Positions 24,639 to 32,800 of a stretch of DNA of 64,000 nucleotides are shown piece by piece. This DNA comes from CBDIBC01 sp965276635. Its GTDB lineage: Bacteria > Actinomycetota > Acidimicrobiia > Acidimicrobiales > Palsa-688. The notes beneath the pieces were generated by a model. The model saw only the letters and a program-made list of their open reading frames with translations, was not told where the DNA came from and did no database searches. Made by a program: the position numbers and the translations under genes. The stretch covers positions 62,001-126,000 of the forward strand of contig CBDIBC010000004.1 in the NCBI GenBank assembly GCA_965276635.1. Reading direction: 5' to 3'. How positions within the stretch are numbered: the stretch's first letter is position 1; each line of letters opens with the position of its first letter.

Positions 24639-25241
24639 TCAGCGCGGGATGGCGGTGGCCTTGAACTCGTTCAGCTCGGGCCATCCGGTGGCCAGTTCGA
24701 CGGTCCGATCGATGGTGGACCGGGCGAGCGCGGCGTCAGTGCCGGGCCGGTCCAGCAGCCGGACGAACACGGCGCGATCGCCGGCGATGAACGTGGGAAC
24801 GCCGAAGACGTGGTGCTCCTCGACGGCGCAAGTGTGCTCCTTGCGGAAGGTCTCGAGGGGCCATCCGTCGTCGATCTCGGCCAGCACGCCCCCGGCGTCC
24901 ACGCCGGCGTCGGCCAGCACGCCGGCGACCACGTCTCGCTTCCTGGTGTCGAGGGCGCGATCGTGACGGGCGGCGAACAGGGCCCGGTGGACGGCGAGGA
25001 ACTGCTCCGGCTGCCGGTCGCGGACCACGATGCCGGCCTGGTTGGCCAGCAGGCCGGGATGACGATCCGGCTCGTCCCACACGGCTGTCTCGCCTTCCTC
25101 GACGTGCGACTGGTCGAGTGAGAACGACTGGAATGTCACGTCGTAGCCCGCTCCTGCCTCCAACGCGGTGACGAGATGCTCGTGGGCGTTCCGGGCGAAC
25201 GGGCAGCGGTAGTCCCAGGTGACGGCGAACGATGCGCTCAT
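24639..25241 (-). CDS. DsbA-family thioredoxin-fold protein
   Basis: A 200-residue DsbA/HCCA-isomerase-like protein. The thioredoxin position is DYRCPFARNAHEHL, so only the first Cys of the CxxC pair is present and it is unlikely to be a classical disulfide oxidase. HHVFGVPTFIAGDRAVFVRLL supplies the cis-Pro segment. No signal peptide; cytosolic. It might isomerise or conjugate small molecules with a thiol, perhaps mycothiol, but this is conjecture. Confidence 0.8.
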   Translation of the reverse strand: MSASFAVTWDYRCPFARNAHEHLVTALEAGAGYDVTFQSFSLDQSHVEEGETAVWDEPDRHPGLLANQAGIVVRDRQPEQFLAVHRALFAARHDRALDTRKRDVVAGVLADAGVDAGGVLAEIDDGWPLETFRKEHTCAVEEHHVFGVPTFIAGDRAVFVRLLDRPGTDAALARSTIDRTVELATGWPELNEFKATAIPR

Positions 25242-25248
25242 GTCGAGT

Positions 25249-25977
25249 TCAACCCTGAGGCGACGGGGATGATTCCGCCGCCACCGGCGGGTGGGGTCCG
25301 GCCATTGGCGCCACGGCCACGGGCGGTCCGGCTACGGGCGACCCGGCCACGGGCGCCACGGCCACGGGCGGTCCGGCTACGGGCGGGTCGGCCGCCGGAG
25401 GATCGACCGGTACGAGGGCCCGGGTGAGCTCGCCGAGGAGGGCGCCGAGCACGGCACCGCCCACCACGTCGGAGGCGTGGTGGATCCGCACGTGCACCCG
25501 GCTGGCGGCCACGATCACGGCCAGGCCGTAGTAGAGCGGCCACGCCCCGTCGCCGTCGCGGAGGAGCGCGGCGGCGAAGAAGGCTGCGGTGGCATGTCCC
25601 GACGGGAAGCTGCTCGTCCTCGGCTGGCGGAGGTAGTGGTCGCGGGGTCCGGGGAGCGCAGGGCGCTCCCTGCGGAACATCCACTTGACCGGGCCGTTCA
25701 CCAGCGCGGACTCCACGCCGAGCCCCGCCGCGGCCCGGCGGAGACGCCGCCGCCAGGCCGGGTCCCGCCAGCGGGCGGCCTGGATGCCGGCGATCGCCAG
25801 CCACAGCAGGCCGTGGTCGCCCACCGCGCTGGCCACGTAGAACACGGTGTCGGGCAGGCCGCGGCCGCGCAGCCGAGCTTCGAACACCTCGTCCACCATG
25901 CCGTCGAAGCGGTCGAGTCGCCCACCGGCGGGCAGGGCGATCGGCGACGGAAGGCGGCGCTGGCTCAGGGGCTTCAC
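25249..25977 (-). CDS. PAP2-superfamily membrane phosphatase
   Basis: Phosphatidic-acid-phosphatase type 2 protein of 242 residues. The three catalytic blocks are present: KWMFRRERP near residue 96, PSGHATAAFF near 126 and SRVHVRIHHASDVVGG near 160. Hydrophobic helices lie between them. The C-terminal 50 residues are a Pro/Val/Ala low-complexity tail coded by a 45-bp duplication. GTG at 25977 overlaps the nuclease stop as GTGA, and longer frames upstream are shadows. The substrate is probably a lipid phosphate or an undecaprenyl-type pyrophosphate, undetermined. Confidence 0.85.
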   Translation of the reverse strand: MKPLSQRRLPSPIALPAGGRLDRFDGMVDEVFEARLRGRGLPDTVFYVASAVGDHGLLWLAIAGIQAARWRDPAWRRRLRRAAAGLGVESALVNGPVKWMFRRERPALPGPRDHYLRQPRTSSFPSGHATAAFFAAALLRDGDGAWPLYYGLAVIVAASRVHVRIHHASDVVGGAVLGALLGELTRALVPVDPPAADPPVAGPPVAVAPVAGSPVAGPPVAVAPMAGPHPPVAAESSPSPQG

Positions 25978-26879
25978 GAGACCGGGGTGGCCGCCGTGGC
26001 GATGGCCGCCGCGGCGGTGAGGCGGGCCGGTGGGGGGCCGGGCACGGGGGACGGAGCCGGGACGGGGGACGGAGCCGGGACGGGGGACGGAGCCGGGACG
26101 GCGGCCAGGTCGCCGCCGACTGCCGGGCAGTATGCCTGGTAGGCACACCACGAGCAGAGGCGCCCGGGCTTGGGTCGGAAGTCTTCCTGGGCGCAGGCGC
26201 GCTCCACCGCGCTCCAGATGGCCGTGGTCTGCACCTGCAGCCCTCGGATCGACTGGTCGGACGGGACAGTGGAGATGGCCAATGGCTCGCGCAGGTGCAG
26301 CAACTGGACGCGAGCCGGTCGCCGACCCAGCACCGCTTCGCACAGGAAGGCGTAGAAGTGGACACCCCCGAGGCGGTTCTGCTCGTGGGCCACGCCCGGA
26401 GCCCGTCCCGTCTTGTAGTCGGTCACGACCAGCTGCCCGTCGCCGTCCAGCTCCAGGCGGTCGATGATCCCGCGCAGGTGCAGCCTGCCGAGGCGGACCG
26501 AGAGCAGCAGCTCCGTGCCGATCACCCGAATGGAGTCAGGGTCCTCCAGCTCGTAGTACCGGTCGACCAGGGTGCGGGCGTCGGCGGCGAACTGGCGGCG
26601 CTCGTCGAGGTCGAGGGCGAGGTCCCGGTACTCCTCGCCGCCCAGCACCTCGGCAACGGCTCGGTCCAGCTTGGCCAGGGCGACGTCGTGGCTCCGGTGC
26701 CCCGGCTCCTCCTCCCAGAAGAGCAGCTGCAGGGCGCGGTGGACCGCGGTGCCCTTGGCCGCCGGCACGGTCGACGGCTCGGGCAGGCGGTCGATGGCCG
26801 AGAGCCGGAAGGCCAGGGCGCAATCCTTGAACGATGAAACCTTCGACGGTGACAGAGAGCCGGGCAACGGAAAGCTCAT
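25974..26879 (-). CDS. RecB-family PD-(D/E)XK exonuclease domain protein
   Basis: Single-domain nuclease like the C-terminal part of AddB/RecB. LSPSKVSSFKDCALAFRL opens the fold with the first cluster Cys, KGTAVHRALQLLF follows, GIIDRLELDGDGQLVVTDYKTG carries the D-x-K catalytic motif, and CSWCAYQAYCP near residue 245 gives three further Cys expected for a [4Fe-4S] cluster. The tail after residue 255 is Pro/Ala/Val-rich with three PAPSPV units from an 18-bp array (26046-26099). It overlaps the PAP2 gene by 4 bases. Likely DNA repair; no helicase partner is adjacent. Confidence 0.88.
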   Translation of the reverse strand: MSFPLPGSLSPSKVSSFKDCALAFRLSAIDRLPEPSTVPAAKGTAVHRALQLLFWEEEPGHRSHDVALAKLDRAVAEVLGGEEYRDLALDLDERRQFAADARTLVDRYYELEDPDSIRVIGTELLLSVRLGRLHLRGIIDRLELDGDGQLVVTDYKTGRAPGVAHEQNRLGGVHFYAFLCEAVLGRRPARVQLLHLREPLAISTVPSDQSIRGLQVQTTAIWSAVERACAQEDFRPKPGRLCSWCAYQAYCPAVGGDLAAVPAPSPVPAPSPVPAPSPVPGPPPARLTAAAAIATAATPVS

Positions 26880-26935
26880 GGTGCGGCCAGGCTAACGACC
26901 GGGTGCGACGCAACCGGGGCATGCCGCCGGACCGT

Positions 26936-27799
26936 TCAGGGGGCGAGCGCGGCGATGGCGGCGGCGGCCACCCGATCGGGGTCTTCCATGGGGCCGAAGT
27001 GGGAGAGGCCGTCGTACTGCTCCAGCCGACTGCCGGCGGTACGGCCGACCAGGTCCCTGAGGAGGTCGACGCCGAGGGTGCCCCCGTCGCCGGCGGCGGC
27101 CACCGTGACGGGGATGCGCAGCGTGGGGAGGTCGCGATAGGCGGTGTGATGGAGAGCTCCCTCGTAGACGGTGGCCTCCTCGTCGCCCGAACAGGCCAGG
27201 GCCACCGTCCCGTCGGGCTGGTCGACGAACCCGTAGGCGACGTAGCAGGCGAGGGCGTCGTCGGTGAAGCGCGAGAACGGGAGCTTGGCCCGGTAGTTCT
27301 CCCAGGCTGCGTCCCGGTCGGTGAACACCGTGCGGCGCTTGCGGGACATGGCGGCCAGGTCGGCGTTGGAGCTGTGGATGGTTGCGCCCTGGTCGGGGAC
27401 GACGATCGGCTCGTAGCAGTAGAGGCGGCCGAAGCTCCCCGGGCGCCGCTGCTCGGCCAGGAGCAACACAGCCCCCCCGAGGGAGTGGCCGGCGCCGACC
27501 GCGCCGTGGATGCCGAGTGCGTCGACCACCGCGAGGCAGTCGTCGACGAAGCGCGACCAGTCCCGATAGTCGCCGCTCGCGCTGTGACCCGAGGCCCCGT
27601 GGCCGCGATGGTCGTAGGCCCACACGTGGAAGCGCGAGGCGAAGGTTGATCCGAGCGGCAGCCAGCACCGTCCGTGGAACCCGGTGGCATGGGTGAGCAG
27701 CAACGGTGGGCCATCGCCGCCGAGATCCCAGGTGGCCAGGTCGATCCCGTCGGATGCCCGCACCACGGGGCCGGCCGGCGCATGGAGTGGGGTGCGCAC
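26936..27799 (-). CDS. Alpha/beta hydrolase
   Basis: A 287-residue serine hydrolase. The oxyanion strand is LLLTHATGFHG, the nucleophile elbow GAGHSLGGAVLLL has the catalytic Ser, and YDGLSHFGPMEDP carries the likely His. The middle YDHRGHGASGHSASGDYRDW is typical of epoxide-hydrolase/haloperoxidase-like members. GTG at 27799 (MRTPLHAPAGPVVRASDG) was chosen over longer forms that would overlap the divergent SnoaL-like gene. The substrate is unknown. Confidence 0.87.
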   Translation of the reverse strand: MRTPLHAPAGPVVRASDGIDLATWDLGGDGPPLLLTHATGFHGRCWLPLGSTFASRFHVWAYDHRGHGASGHSASGDYRDWSRFVDDCLAVVDALGIHGAVGAGHSLGGAVLLLAEQRRPGSFGRLYCYEPIVVPDQGATIHSSNADLAAMSRKRRTVFTDRDAAWENYRAKLPFSRFTDDALACYVAYGFVDQPDGTVALACSGDEEATVYEGALHHTAYRDLPTLRIPVTVAAAGDGGTLGVDLLRDLVGRTAGSRLEQYDGLSHFGPMEDPDRVAAAAIAALAP

Positions 27800-27847
27800 C
27801 CGAGCGACCGTAGCGGAGCCCCCGAGCCGGGCCGCTACGGTCGGGCG

Positions 27848-28240
27848 GTGGACGAAACGCATGCCGTCGGACAGGCCAACCGTCGGTACTACGATGCCTT
27901 CGAGGCGGTCGACCTGGACGCCATGTCCGCGCTGTGGGAGCACTCCGATCGGGTGATCTGCACCCATCCCGGTTGGCAGACCTTACGTGGTTGGGGATCG
28001 GTGGCCGCCTCGTACTTCGCCTTGTTCGGCAACGGCAGCGCGCTGCAGTTCGTCCTGACCAACGAGCACGCCGCGGTGGTCGGCGACACCGGCTGGGTGT
28101 CGGTGGACGAGAACCTCCTCGGTGACGATACCGGTGTGACCGTTGCCGCCCTGAACCTCTTCGTGCTGGTCGACGGCGGTTGGCGCATGGTCGCCCATCA
28201 CGGCTCGGTCGTCCAGGCGCCGCCGGTCGGCGACGGATGA
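27848..28240 (+). CDS. SnoaL-like/NTF2-fold protein
   Basis: A 130-residue NTF2-like protein. The start ANRRYYDAFEAVDLDAMSALW followed by HPGWQTLRGWGSVAASYFALF and the C-terminal strands (NLFVLVDGGWRMVAHHGS) fit nuclear-transport-factor-2/SnoaL domains such as DUF4440. GTG at 27848 is in the 47-base gap shared with the divergent hydrolase. Such proteins may be small isomerases or ketosteroid-type enzymes; no substrate can be named. It converges on the DUF72 gene with 10 bases between. Confidence 0.82.
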   Translation: MDETHAVGQANRRYYDAFEAVDLDAMSALWEHSDRVICTHPGWQTLRGWGSVAASYFALFGNGSALQFVLTNEHAAVVGDTGWVSVDENLLGDDTGVTVAALNLFVLVDGGWRMVAHHGSVVQAPPVGDG

Positions 28241-28250
28241 CCGACCGGCC

Positions 28251-29126
28251 TCACCCGTGGGCTGCGACCAGCTCGGCCAGCGCCCCGGCGTTGTCGACGG
28301 CGTCACTGCGCCAGCAGTTGTCGAAGATCAGGTGCACCTCGTGGGTGGTCGAGGCCAGGTCGACGACGGGATCGACCCAGCTCGACAGCTCGTCCGCCGA
28401 ATAGCGGTACGGCGACGCCCACGGCTCGCCGTCGACCGCCCGGCGTCCGCGGAAGCGGACCACGGCCGTCTGGGAGGTGGCGGCCACCACGGGCGGTTCG
28501 CCGCGCCCCTCGCCGACGGGGCCGTCGACGCAGACGAACCCCAGGCCCCGCTCCTCCAGGAACTCCAGGGTCTCGTCGCAGCCGGCGCCGGCGAACCAGG
28601 CCGGGCTGACCAGCTCGACGGCGCAGTCCAGCCCCGGCAACCGGGCCGGGATCCGGCTCAGCTCGGCCCAGGTCTCCGGTCGGGGCCGGAACCAGCTGGG
28701 GTAGCGGAGCAGCACGACGCCCAGCCGGCCGGCCTGGTGCAGCGGCTGGAGGGCATGGGCGAAGCGCATCCAGCACTCGTCGAGGGAGGTAGGGGAAAGG
28801 TGAGCGGGGTAGAGGCGCCGTGAATCGCGGCTCGATGGCCGGACGGCGGACTGGAGGTCGGCGTACAGCGAGTCGGGGAACGTGGGGTTCCCGGTGAGCA
28901 ACGACCAGGCTCGGACATCGAAGGTGAAGCCGTCAGGGGTTCGCTCGGCCCACTGGCGCGCCAGCTCGGGGGTGGGCGGGAAGCGGTAGGTGGTGGCGAT
29001 CTCGGCCAGCGGGAACTGCGCGCAGTAGAAGTCCAGGCGCTCCCGGGCGCTCATGGTCTTCTTCGGGTAGAACGCCCCGTCGCGCACCAGGCTGCGATCG
29101 GCCCATGACGACGTCCCGGTGCGAAT
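28251..29126 (-). CDS. DUF72 family protein, probable non-canonical start
   Basis: A TIM-barrel-like DUF72 protein. Typical blocks are ERLDFYCAQFPLAEIATTYRFPP, WAERTPDGFTFDVRAWSLLTG, and LRYPSWFRPRPETWAEL. The first ATG/GTG/TTG in the frame is GTG 29087, but the conserved family opening IRTGTSSWAD is encoded upstream at 29097-29126, and the frame is open to a stop at 29166-29168 with no ATG, GTG or TTG. ATT at 29126 (ATT CGC ACC GGG) or CTG at 29150 would have to serve as start. Function of the family is unknown. Confidence 0.8.
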   Translation of the reverse strand: MRTGTSSWADRSLVRDGAFYPKKTMSARERLDFYCAQFPLAEIATTYRFPPTPELARQWAERTPDGFTFDVRAWSLLTGNPTFPDSLYADLQSAVRPSSRDSRRLYPAHLSPTSLDECWMRFAHALQPLHQAGRLGVVLLRYPSWFRPRPETWAELSRIPARLPGLDCAVELVSPAWFAGAGCDETLEFLEERGLGFVCVDGPVGEGRGEPPVVAATSQTAVVRFRGRRAVDGEPWASPYRYSADELSSWVDPVVDLASTTHEVHLIFDNCWRSDAVDNAGALAELVAAHG

Positions 29127-29259
29127 GGCGCCGGGGTGGGGCGGCGGCAGCCTGGCTCGTTTCGGTCACGTCCAGCGGGGGTACGCAGCCACACGCCGAT
29201 GCCTCTCGCCTGCTGTCCCTCCGCGCGCCATCCCCTAGAGCGTAGGACCAGGGGTCCCC

Positions 29260-29943
29260 GTGCCGGTGGCTGACCCGTCGGCGTGGGGCGTCGAGCGGGG
29301 CTACCACGATGCCCTCGGCGTGTGGCGGGAGCCGCCTCCGGGGGTGATCGACACCATCCTGGCCAGCATGGGGGCAGTGGCCGGTGCCGATCCGTATGCT
29401 GCGGTGCCGATGGTGACGGTGCGGACCGACCATCCGCTGCCTGCGTTGCCCGCCGGGACCCTGTTGTTGGAGGACGGTGGGGCCGTCCGGGTCGACGGAC
29501 ATCTGCCCGACGGGATCCCGTTCGGCTATCACCGCCTGCAGGTGGGCTACGACCGGCCGCCGGTGCCCTTGGTGGTGAGCCCCGGTCGGTGCCCGCTCCC
29601 CCCTGGCGAGGGTCCGAGCGGCGGTCCCCTGTGGGGATGGGCGGCCCAGCTCTATGCCGCCCGGTCGTCGGAGAGCTGGGGGATCGGCGACCTGGCTGAC
29701 CTCCGCCGGCTGGCCGCCTGGTCGGCTGGGCTGGGAGCGGGTATGGCGCTCGTGAACCCCCTCCACGCCCCGCCTGCCGGGACCCAGTCAGGAAGCCAGT
29801 CCGTACTTCGCCAGCAGCCGCTGCTTTGCCAGCCCCTTGTACCTGCGCGTCGAGGAGGTCCCGGGTGCGGCGCAGCTCGACGACCTCGACGAGCTGATCG
29901 GCGCCGGTCGGGCCCTGAACGACTCCCGCCTGATCGATCGTGA
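29260..29943 (+). CDS. malQ: 4-alpha-glucanotransferase, N-terminal fragment before a frameshift
   Basis: First part of a glycoside hydrolase 77 enzyme that transfers glucan chains in starch/maltodextrin metabolism. WGVERGYHDALGVWRE is the N-terminal domain and WGWAAQLYAARSSESWGIGDLADLRRLA, then GMALVNPLHA, start the catalytic barrel. Homology is lost after about base 29784, where the frame runs on as unrelated Arg/Gly text to 29943. One base inserted near 29785-29790 restores the protein in the other frame (QEASPYFASSRCFASPLYLR). AGGGG precedes the GTG start. The two halves are otherwise intact, so a sequencing error, recent mutation or recoding are all possible. Confidence 0.75.
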   Translation: MPVADPSAWGVERGYHDALGVWREPPPGVIDTILASMGAVAGADPYAAVPMVTVRTDHPLPALPAGTLLLEDGGAVRVDGHLPDGIPFGYHRLQVGYDRPPVPLVVSPGRCPLPPGEGPSGGPLWGWAAQLYAARSSESWGIGDLADLRRLAAWSAGLGAGMALVNPLHAPPAGTQSGSQSVLRQQPLLCQPLVPARRGGPGCGAARRPRRADRRRSGPERLPPDRS

Positions 29944-31135
29944 TCGGGTCTGGGCGCTGAAGTCAGCGGCGCTGGAACAGCTTTTCTGGCGTTTTGGCGG
30001 CGATCCGGAGTTCGACCGCTACCGGGCAGCCCGGGGCAGCGCGCTGGCCGGCTTCGCCACGTTCAACGCCCTGGCCGAGGTGTTCGGCCTGCCCTGGCAG
30101 GACTGGCCGGCAGAGTTCCGGCGGCCCGACGGCCCTGCCGTGGCCACCTTCGCCACGGGCGGAGAGGGCCCGAGACGGGTGCGCTACCACCAGTGGCTGC
30201 AGTGGCACGTCGACCGGCAGCTGACGGCCGCCGCCGAACCCGTCGGGGTGGTCCAGGACCTGGCCATCGGGGTCAACGCCGGTGGTGCCGACTCATGGTT
30301 GTGGCAGGACACGTTCGCCGCAGACATGCGCGTCGGCGCGCCGCCCGACGAGTTCAACACCGTCGGCCAGGACTGGGGCCTTCCCCCGTGGGATCCGTGG
30401 AGGCTGCGCGCCACCGGCTACGCCCCGTTCATCGAGACCCTCCGGTCCGGTTTTCGCCATGCCGGCGGCCTGCGCTTCGATCACGTGATGGGTTTGTTCC
30501 GTCTCTACTGGATCCCCGAGGGGCGGCCGGCCTCCGAGGGCACCTACGTCCGCTACCCGCACTGGGACCTGCTCAACATCCTGGCACTCGAGGCGCATCG
30601 GGCCGGCGCCTATGTCGTCGGCGAGGACCTCGGCACGGTGGAGGACCGGGTGCGCAACGAGCTGCAGGACCGCAACGTCCTGTCCTACCGTCTCCTCTGG
30701 TTCGAGCCCGAGCGACCGGCGGCGTGGCCGACCCAGGCGCTCGGTGCGGTCACCACCCACGACCTGCCGACCATCCCTGGGGTGTGGTCTGGTTCCGACC
30801 TGGAGACCCAGCGAGCGCTCGACCTGTCCCCGAACGAGGCCGGGTCGCGGGCCATGCGCCATCGGCTCGTCGACTGGACCGGGGTGGCCGACGGTGCCGA
30901 GCCGGCCGTGGTCGTCGATGGCGCCCACCGCGTCCTGGCCGAGGCTCCCTGCGCCATCCTCACCGCCACCCTCGACGACGCCACCCTCGAGGAGGAGCGC
31001 CCCAACCTGCCGGGGACGACCACGGAACGGCCGAACTGGTCGATCGCCCTCCCCCAGACCCTCGACGAGATCGAGCGGTCACCGCTCGCTCGGCGGATCG
31101 CCGACCACCTGGCGCGGGGTCGCCCGGCCCCCTGA
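29837..31135 (+). CDS. malQ: 4-alpha-glucanotransferase, C-terminal catalytic part
   Basis: Main body of the GH77 enzyme in the second frame. The family sequence really begins at 29789 (QEASPYF), before the first usable start codon in this frame. GGLRFDHVMGLFRLYWIPEG carries the catalytic nucleophile Asp; GAYVVGEDLGTVEDRV carries the acid/base Glu; GAVTTHDLPTIPGVW carries the transition-state Asp. All three residues are present, so activity is expected if the frameshift is bypassed. The stretch between malQ and the ligase contains a 7-bp perfect GCCGCTC/GAGCGGC hairpin (31142-31158). Confidence 0.85.
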   Translation: MYLRVEEVPGAAQLDDLDELIGAGRALNDSRLIDRDRVWALKSAALEQLFWRFGGDPEFDRYRAARGSALAGFATFNALAEVFGLPWQDWPAEFRRPDGPAVATFATGGEGPRRVRYHQWLQWHVDRQLTAAAEPVGVVQDLAIGVNAGGADSWLWQDTFAADMRVGAPPDEFNTVGQDWGLPPWDPWRLRATGYAPFIETLRSGFRHAGGLRFDHVMGLFRLYWIPEGRPASEGTYVRYPHWDLLNILALEAHRAGAYVVGEDLGTVEDRVRNELQDRNVLSYRLLWFEPERPAAWPTQALGAVTTHDLPTIPGVWSGSDLETQRALDLSPNEAGSRAMRHRLVDWTGVADGAEPAVVVDGAHRVLAEAPCAILTATLDDATLEEERPNLPGTTTERPNWSIALPQTLDEIERSPLARRIADHLARGRPAP

Positions 31136-31179
31136 GCAGCGGCCGCTCTTGGAGCGGCGGCGCCGTATGCTCTGCACGC

Positions 31180-32244
31180 GTGGACCTACCTGTGGCCCCG
31201 CCGGTGGCGCCGATGCTGGCCAAGCTTTCCCGGGAGATCCCGTCGGGCGCGTATCTCTACGAGCCCAAGTGGGACGGGTTTCGCTGCATCGTCTACTGGG
31301 ACGGCACCGACGTCGAGCTCGGCAGCCGGAACGAACGCCCGCTCACCCGATACTTCCCCGATGTCGTCGACGCCGTGCGCCGGCTGCTGCCGCCCCGCTC
31401 CGTGATCGACGGGGAGATCGTCGTGGCCACGGCCGACGGCCTCGACTTCGACGCCCTCGGCAAGCGCATCCACCCCGCCGACTCCCGGGTCCGCATGCTG
31501 GCCGAGGCCACGCCGGCATCCTTCGTCGCCTTCGACCTGCTCGGTCTCGGCGACCGGGATCTGCGCCCCGAGCCGTTCGCCACCCGGCGCCGGGTGCTGG
31601 CCGACGCGCTCGGCGAGGTGGCGCCTCCCGTCCACCTGACGCCGATCACGGCAGACGCAGCCACCGCGCAGGACTGGTTCGAGCGGTTCGAAGGGGCCGG
31701 CCTCGACGGGGTGGTGGCCAAGGGCACCGCGGAGCCGTACCGGGAGAACCAGCGGGTGCTCGTCAAGGTCAAGCACGAGCGCACCGCGGAGTTCGTGGTC
31801 GGCGGGTTCCGTTGGTTCAAGGGCAACCGGGACGCGGTGGGCTCGCTCATGCTCGGGATCTACGACGGTGACCGCCTCCAACACGTCGGGGTCATCGGTG
31901 CCTTCTCTGCCGCCCGCCGCCGAGAGCTGGTCGGTGAGCTGGCGCCGTACCGCAACCCCTCCGGGCATCCCTGGGCGGACTGGGCTGCCCCGCCCCCCGG
32001 CGACGGCCGCCGCCTCCCCGGTGCCGCCAGCCGTTGGAACGCCAGCAAGGATCTCAGCTTCGAGCCGCTGCGGCCGGAGCTGGTCGTGGAAGCGGCCTTC
32101 GAGCACCTGCAGGGTGGCCGCCTGCGCCACACCGCCCAGTTCCGTCGGTGGCGACCGGAGCGCGACCCGTCCAGCTGCACCTACGAGCAGCTGGACGTGG
32201 CCGTCCCCGCGCTGCTGGCCGACGTGTTCGGGGCCGTGGGCTAG
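31180..32244 (+). CDS. ligC: ATP-dependent DNA ligase (LigC type)
   Basis: Seals DNA nicks with ATP, of the LigC type that acts in actinobacterial repair. The adenylated Lys is K30 in YEPKWDGFR. GSRNERPLTRYFPD, IDGEIVV, ASFVAFDLL, LDGVVAKG and VLVKVKHERTAEFVVGGF are nucleotidyltransferase motifs III to V. An OB-fold part (AVGSLMLGIYDGDRLQHVG, HTAQFRRWRPER) follows. Its 354 residues agree with the family. GTG at 31180; the frame open upstream to 30193 is a shadow of malQ. Confidence 0.9.
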   Translation: MDLPVAPPVAPMLAKLSREIPSGAYLYEPKWDGFRCIVYWDGTDVELGSRNERPLTRYFPDVVDAVRRLLPPRSVIDGEIVVATADGLDFDALGKRIHPADSRVRMLAEATPASFVAFDLLGLGDRDLRPEPFATRRRVLADALGEVAPPVHLTPITADAATAQDWFERFEGAGLDGVVAKGTAEPYRENQRVLVKVKHERTAEFVVGGFRWFKGNRDAVGSLMLGIYDGDRLQHVGVIGAFSAARRRELVGELAPYRNPSGHPWADWAAPPPGDGRRLPGAASRWNASKDLSFEPLRPELVVEAAFEHLQGGRLRHTAQFRRWRPERDPSSCTYEQLDVAVPALLADVFGAVG

Positions 32245-32246
32245 CG

Positions 32247-32774
32247 GTGCCCGGCACCCTCGACTCGCTGGCGGGCAGCGCCATCGTCATCCCCGTGCCC
32301 GAAGCCGACCCCGTCGTCGACCGCTGGCGCCGACGTTTCGACCCGGGGGCCGTGGCCGGCATCCCCGCCCACATCACCCTGATAGTGCCGTGGCTGGCCC
32401 GGGACCGGGTCGACGACGAGAAGCTTGCCGAGCTGCGCCACGAGATGGGGGCGACCAAGGCATTCGACTTCTCGTTGACCCAGGTGCGCTGGTTCGACCG
32501 CCGGGTGCTGTGGTTGGCCCCCGACCCGGCCGAGCCGTTCGTCGCCCTGACCGCCCGTATCGCCGGACGGTTCGCCACGCCTCCGTGGGGTGGCACGTTC
32601 GAGACCGTGGTGCCCCACCTGACGGTGGCTCGGGTCACCGACCGGGAGGACCTGACCCCCGTCGCCGCCAACGTGACGGCTGCCCTCCCGGTCCGCTGCC
32701 GGGCGGAGGAGGCATGGGTGATGGTCGGCGACGGGCACCGCTGGCAGGTCCACAGCCGGGCCTCGCTCGGCTGA
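32247..32774 (+). CDS. 2'-5' RNA ligase / 2H phosphoesterase family protein
   Basis: A 175-residue 2H phosphoesterase. The two histidine motifs, AHITLIVPW near residue 41 and PHLTVARV near 122, are about 80 residues apart as in the family. The enzyme would act on 2'-5' linkages or cyclic phosphates in RNA. It starts with GTG two bases after the DNA ligase stop, so the two are probably co-transcribed and might share a role in nucleic-acid repair. No kinase or capping partner is present. Confidence 0.82.
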   Translation: MPGTLDSLAGSAIVIPVPEADPVVDRWRRRFDPGAVAGIPAHITLIVPWLARDRVDDEKLAELRHEMGATKAFDFSLTQVRWFDRRVLWLAPDPAEPFVALTARIAGRFATPPWGGTFETVVPHLTVARVTDREDLTPVAANVTAALPVRCRAEEAWVMVGDGHRWQVHSRASLG

Positions 32775-32800
32775 CGCACGACCGCCGCGAGCAGCTGCGC

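Noticed and set aside
30193..32244. A 683-residue plus frame ending in the DNA ligase
   Set aside because: The first 330 residues are an out-of-frame reading of malQ; the ligase family sequence starts at 31180.
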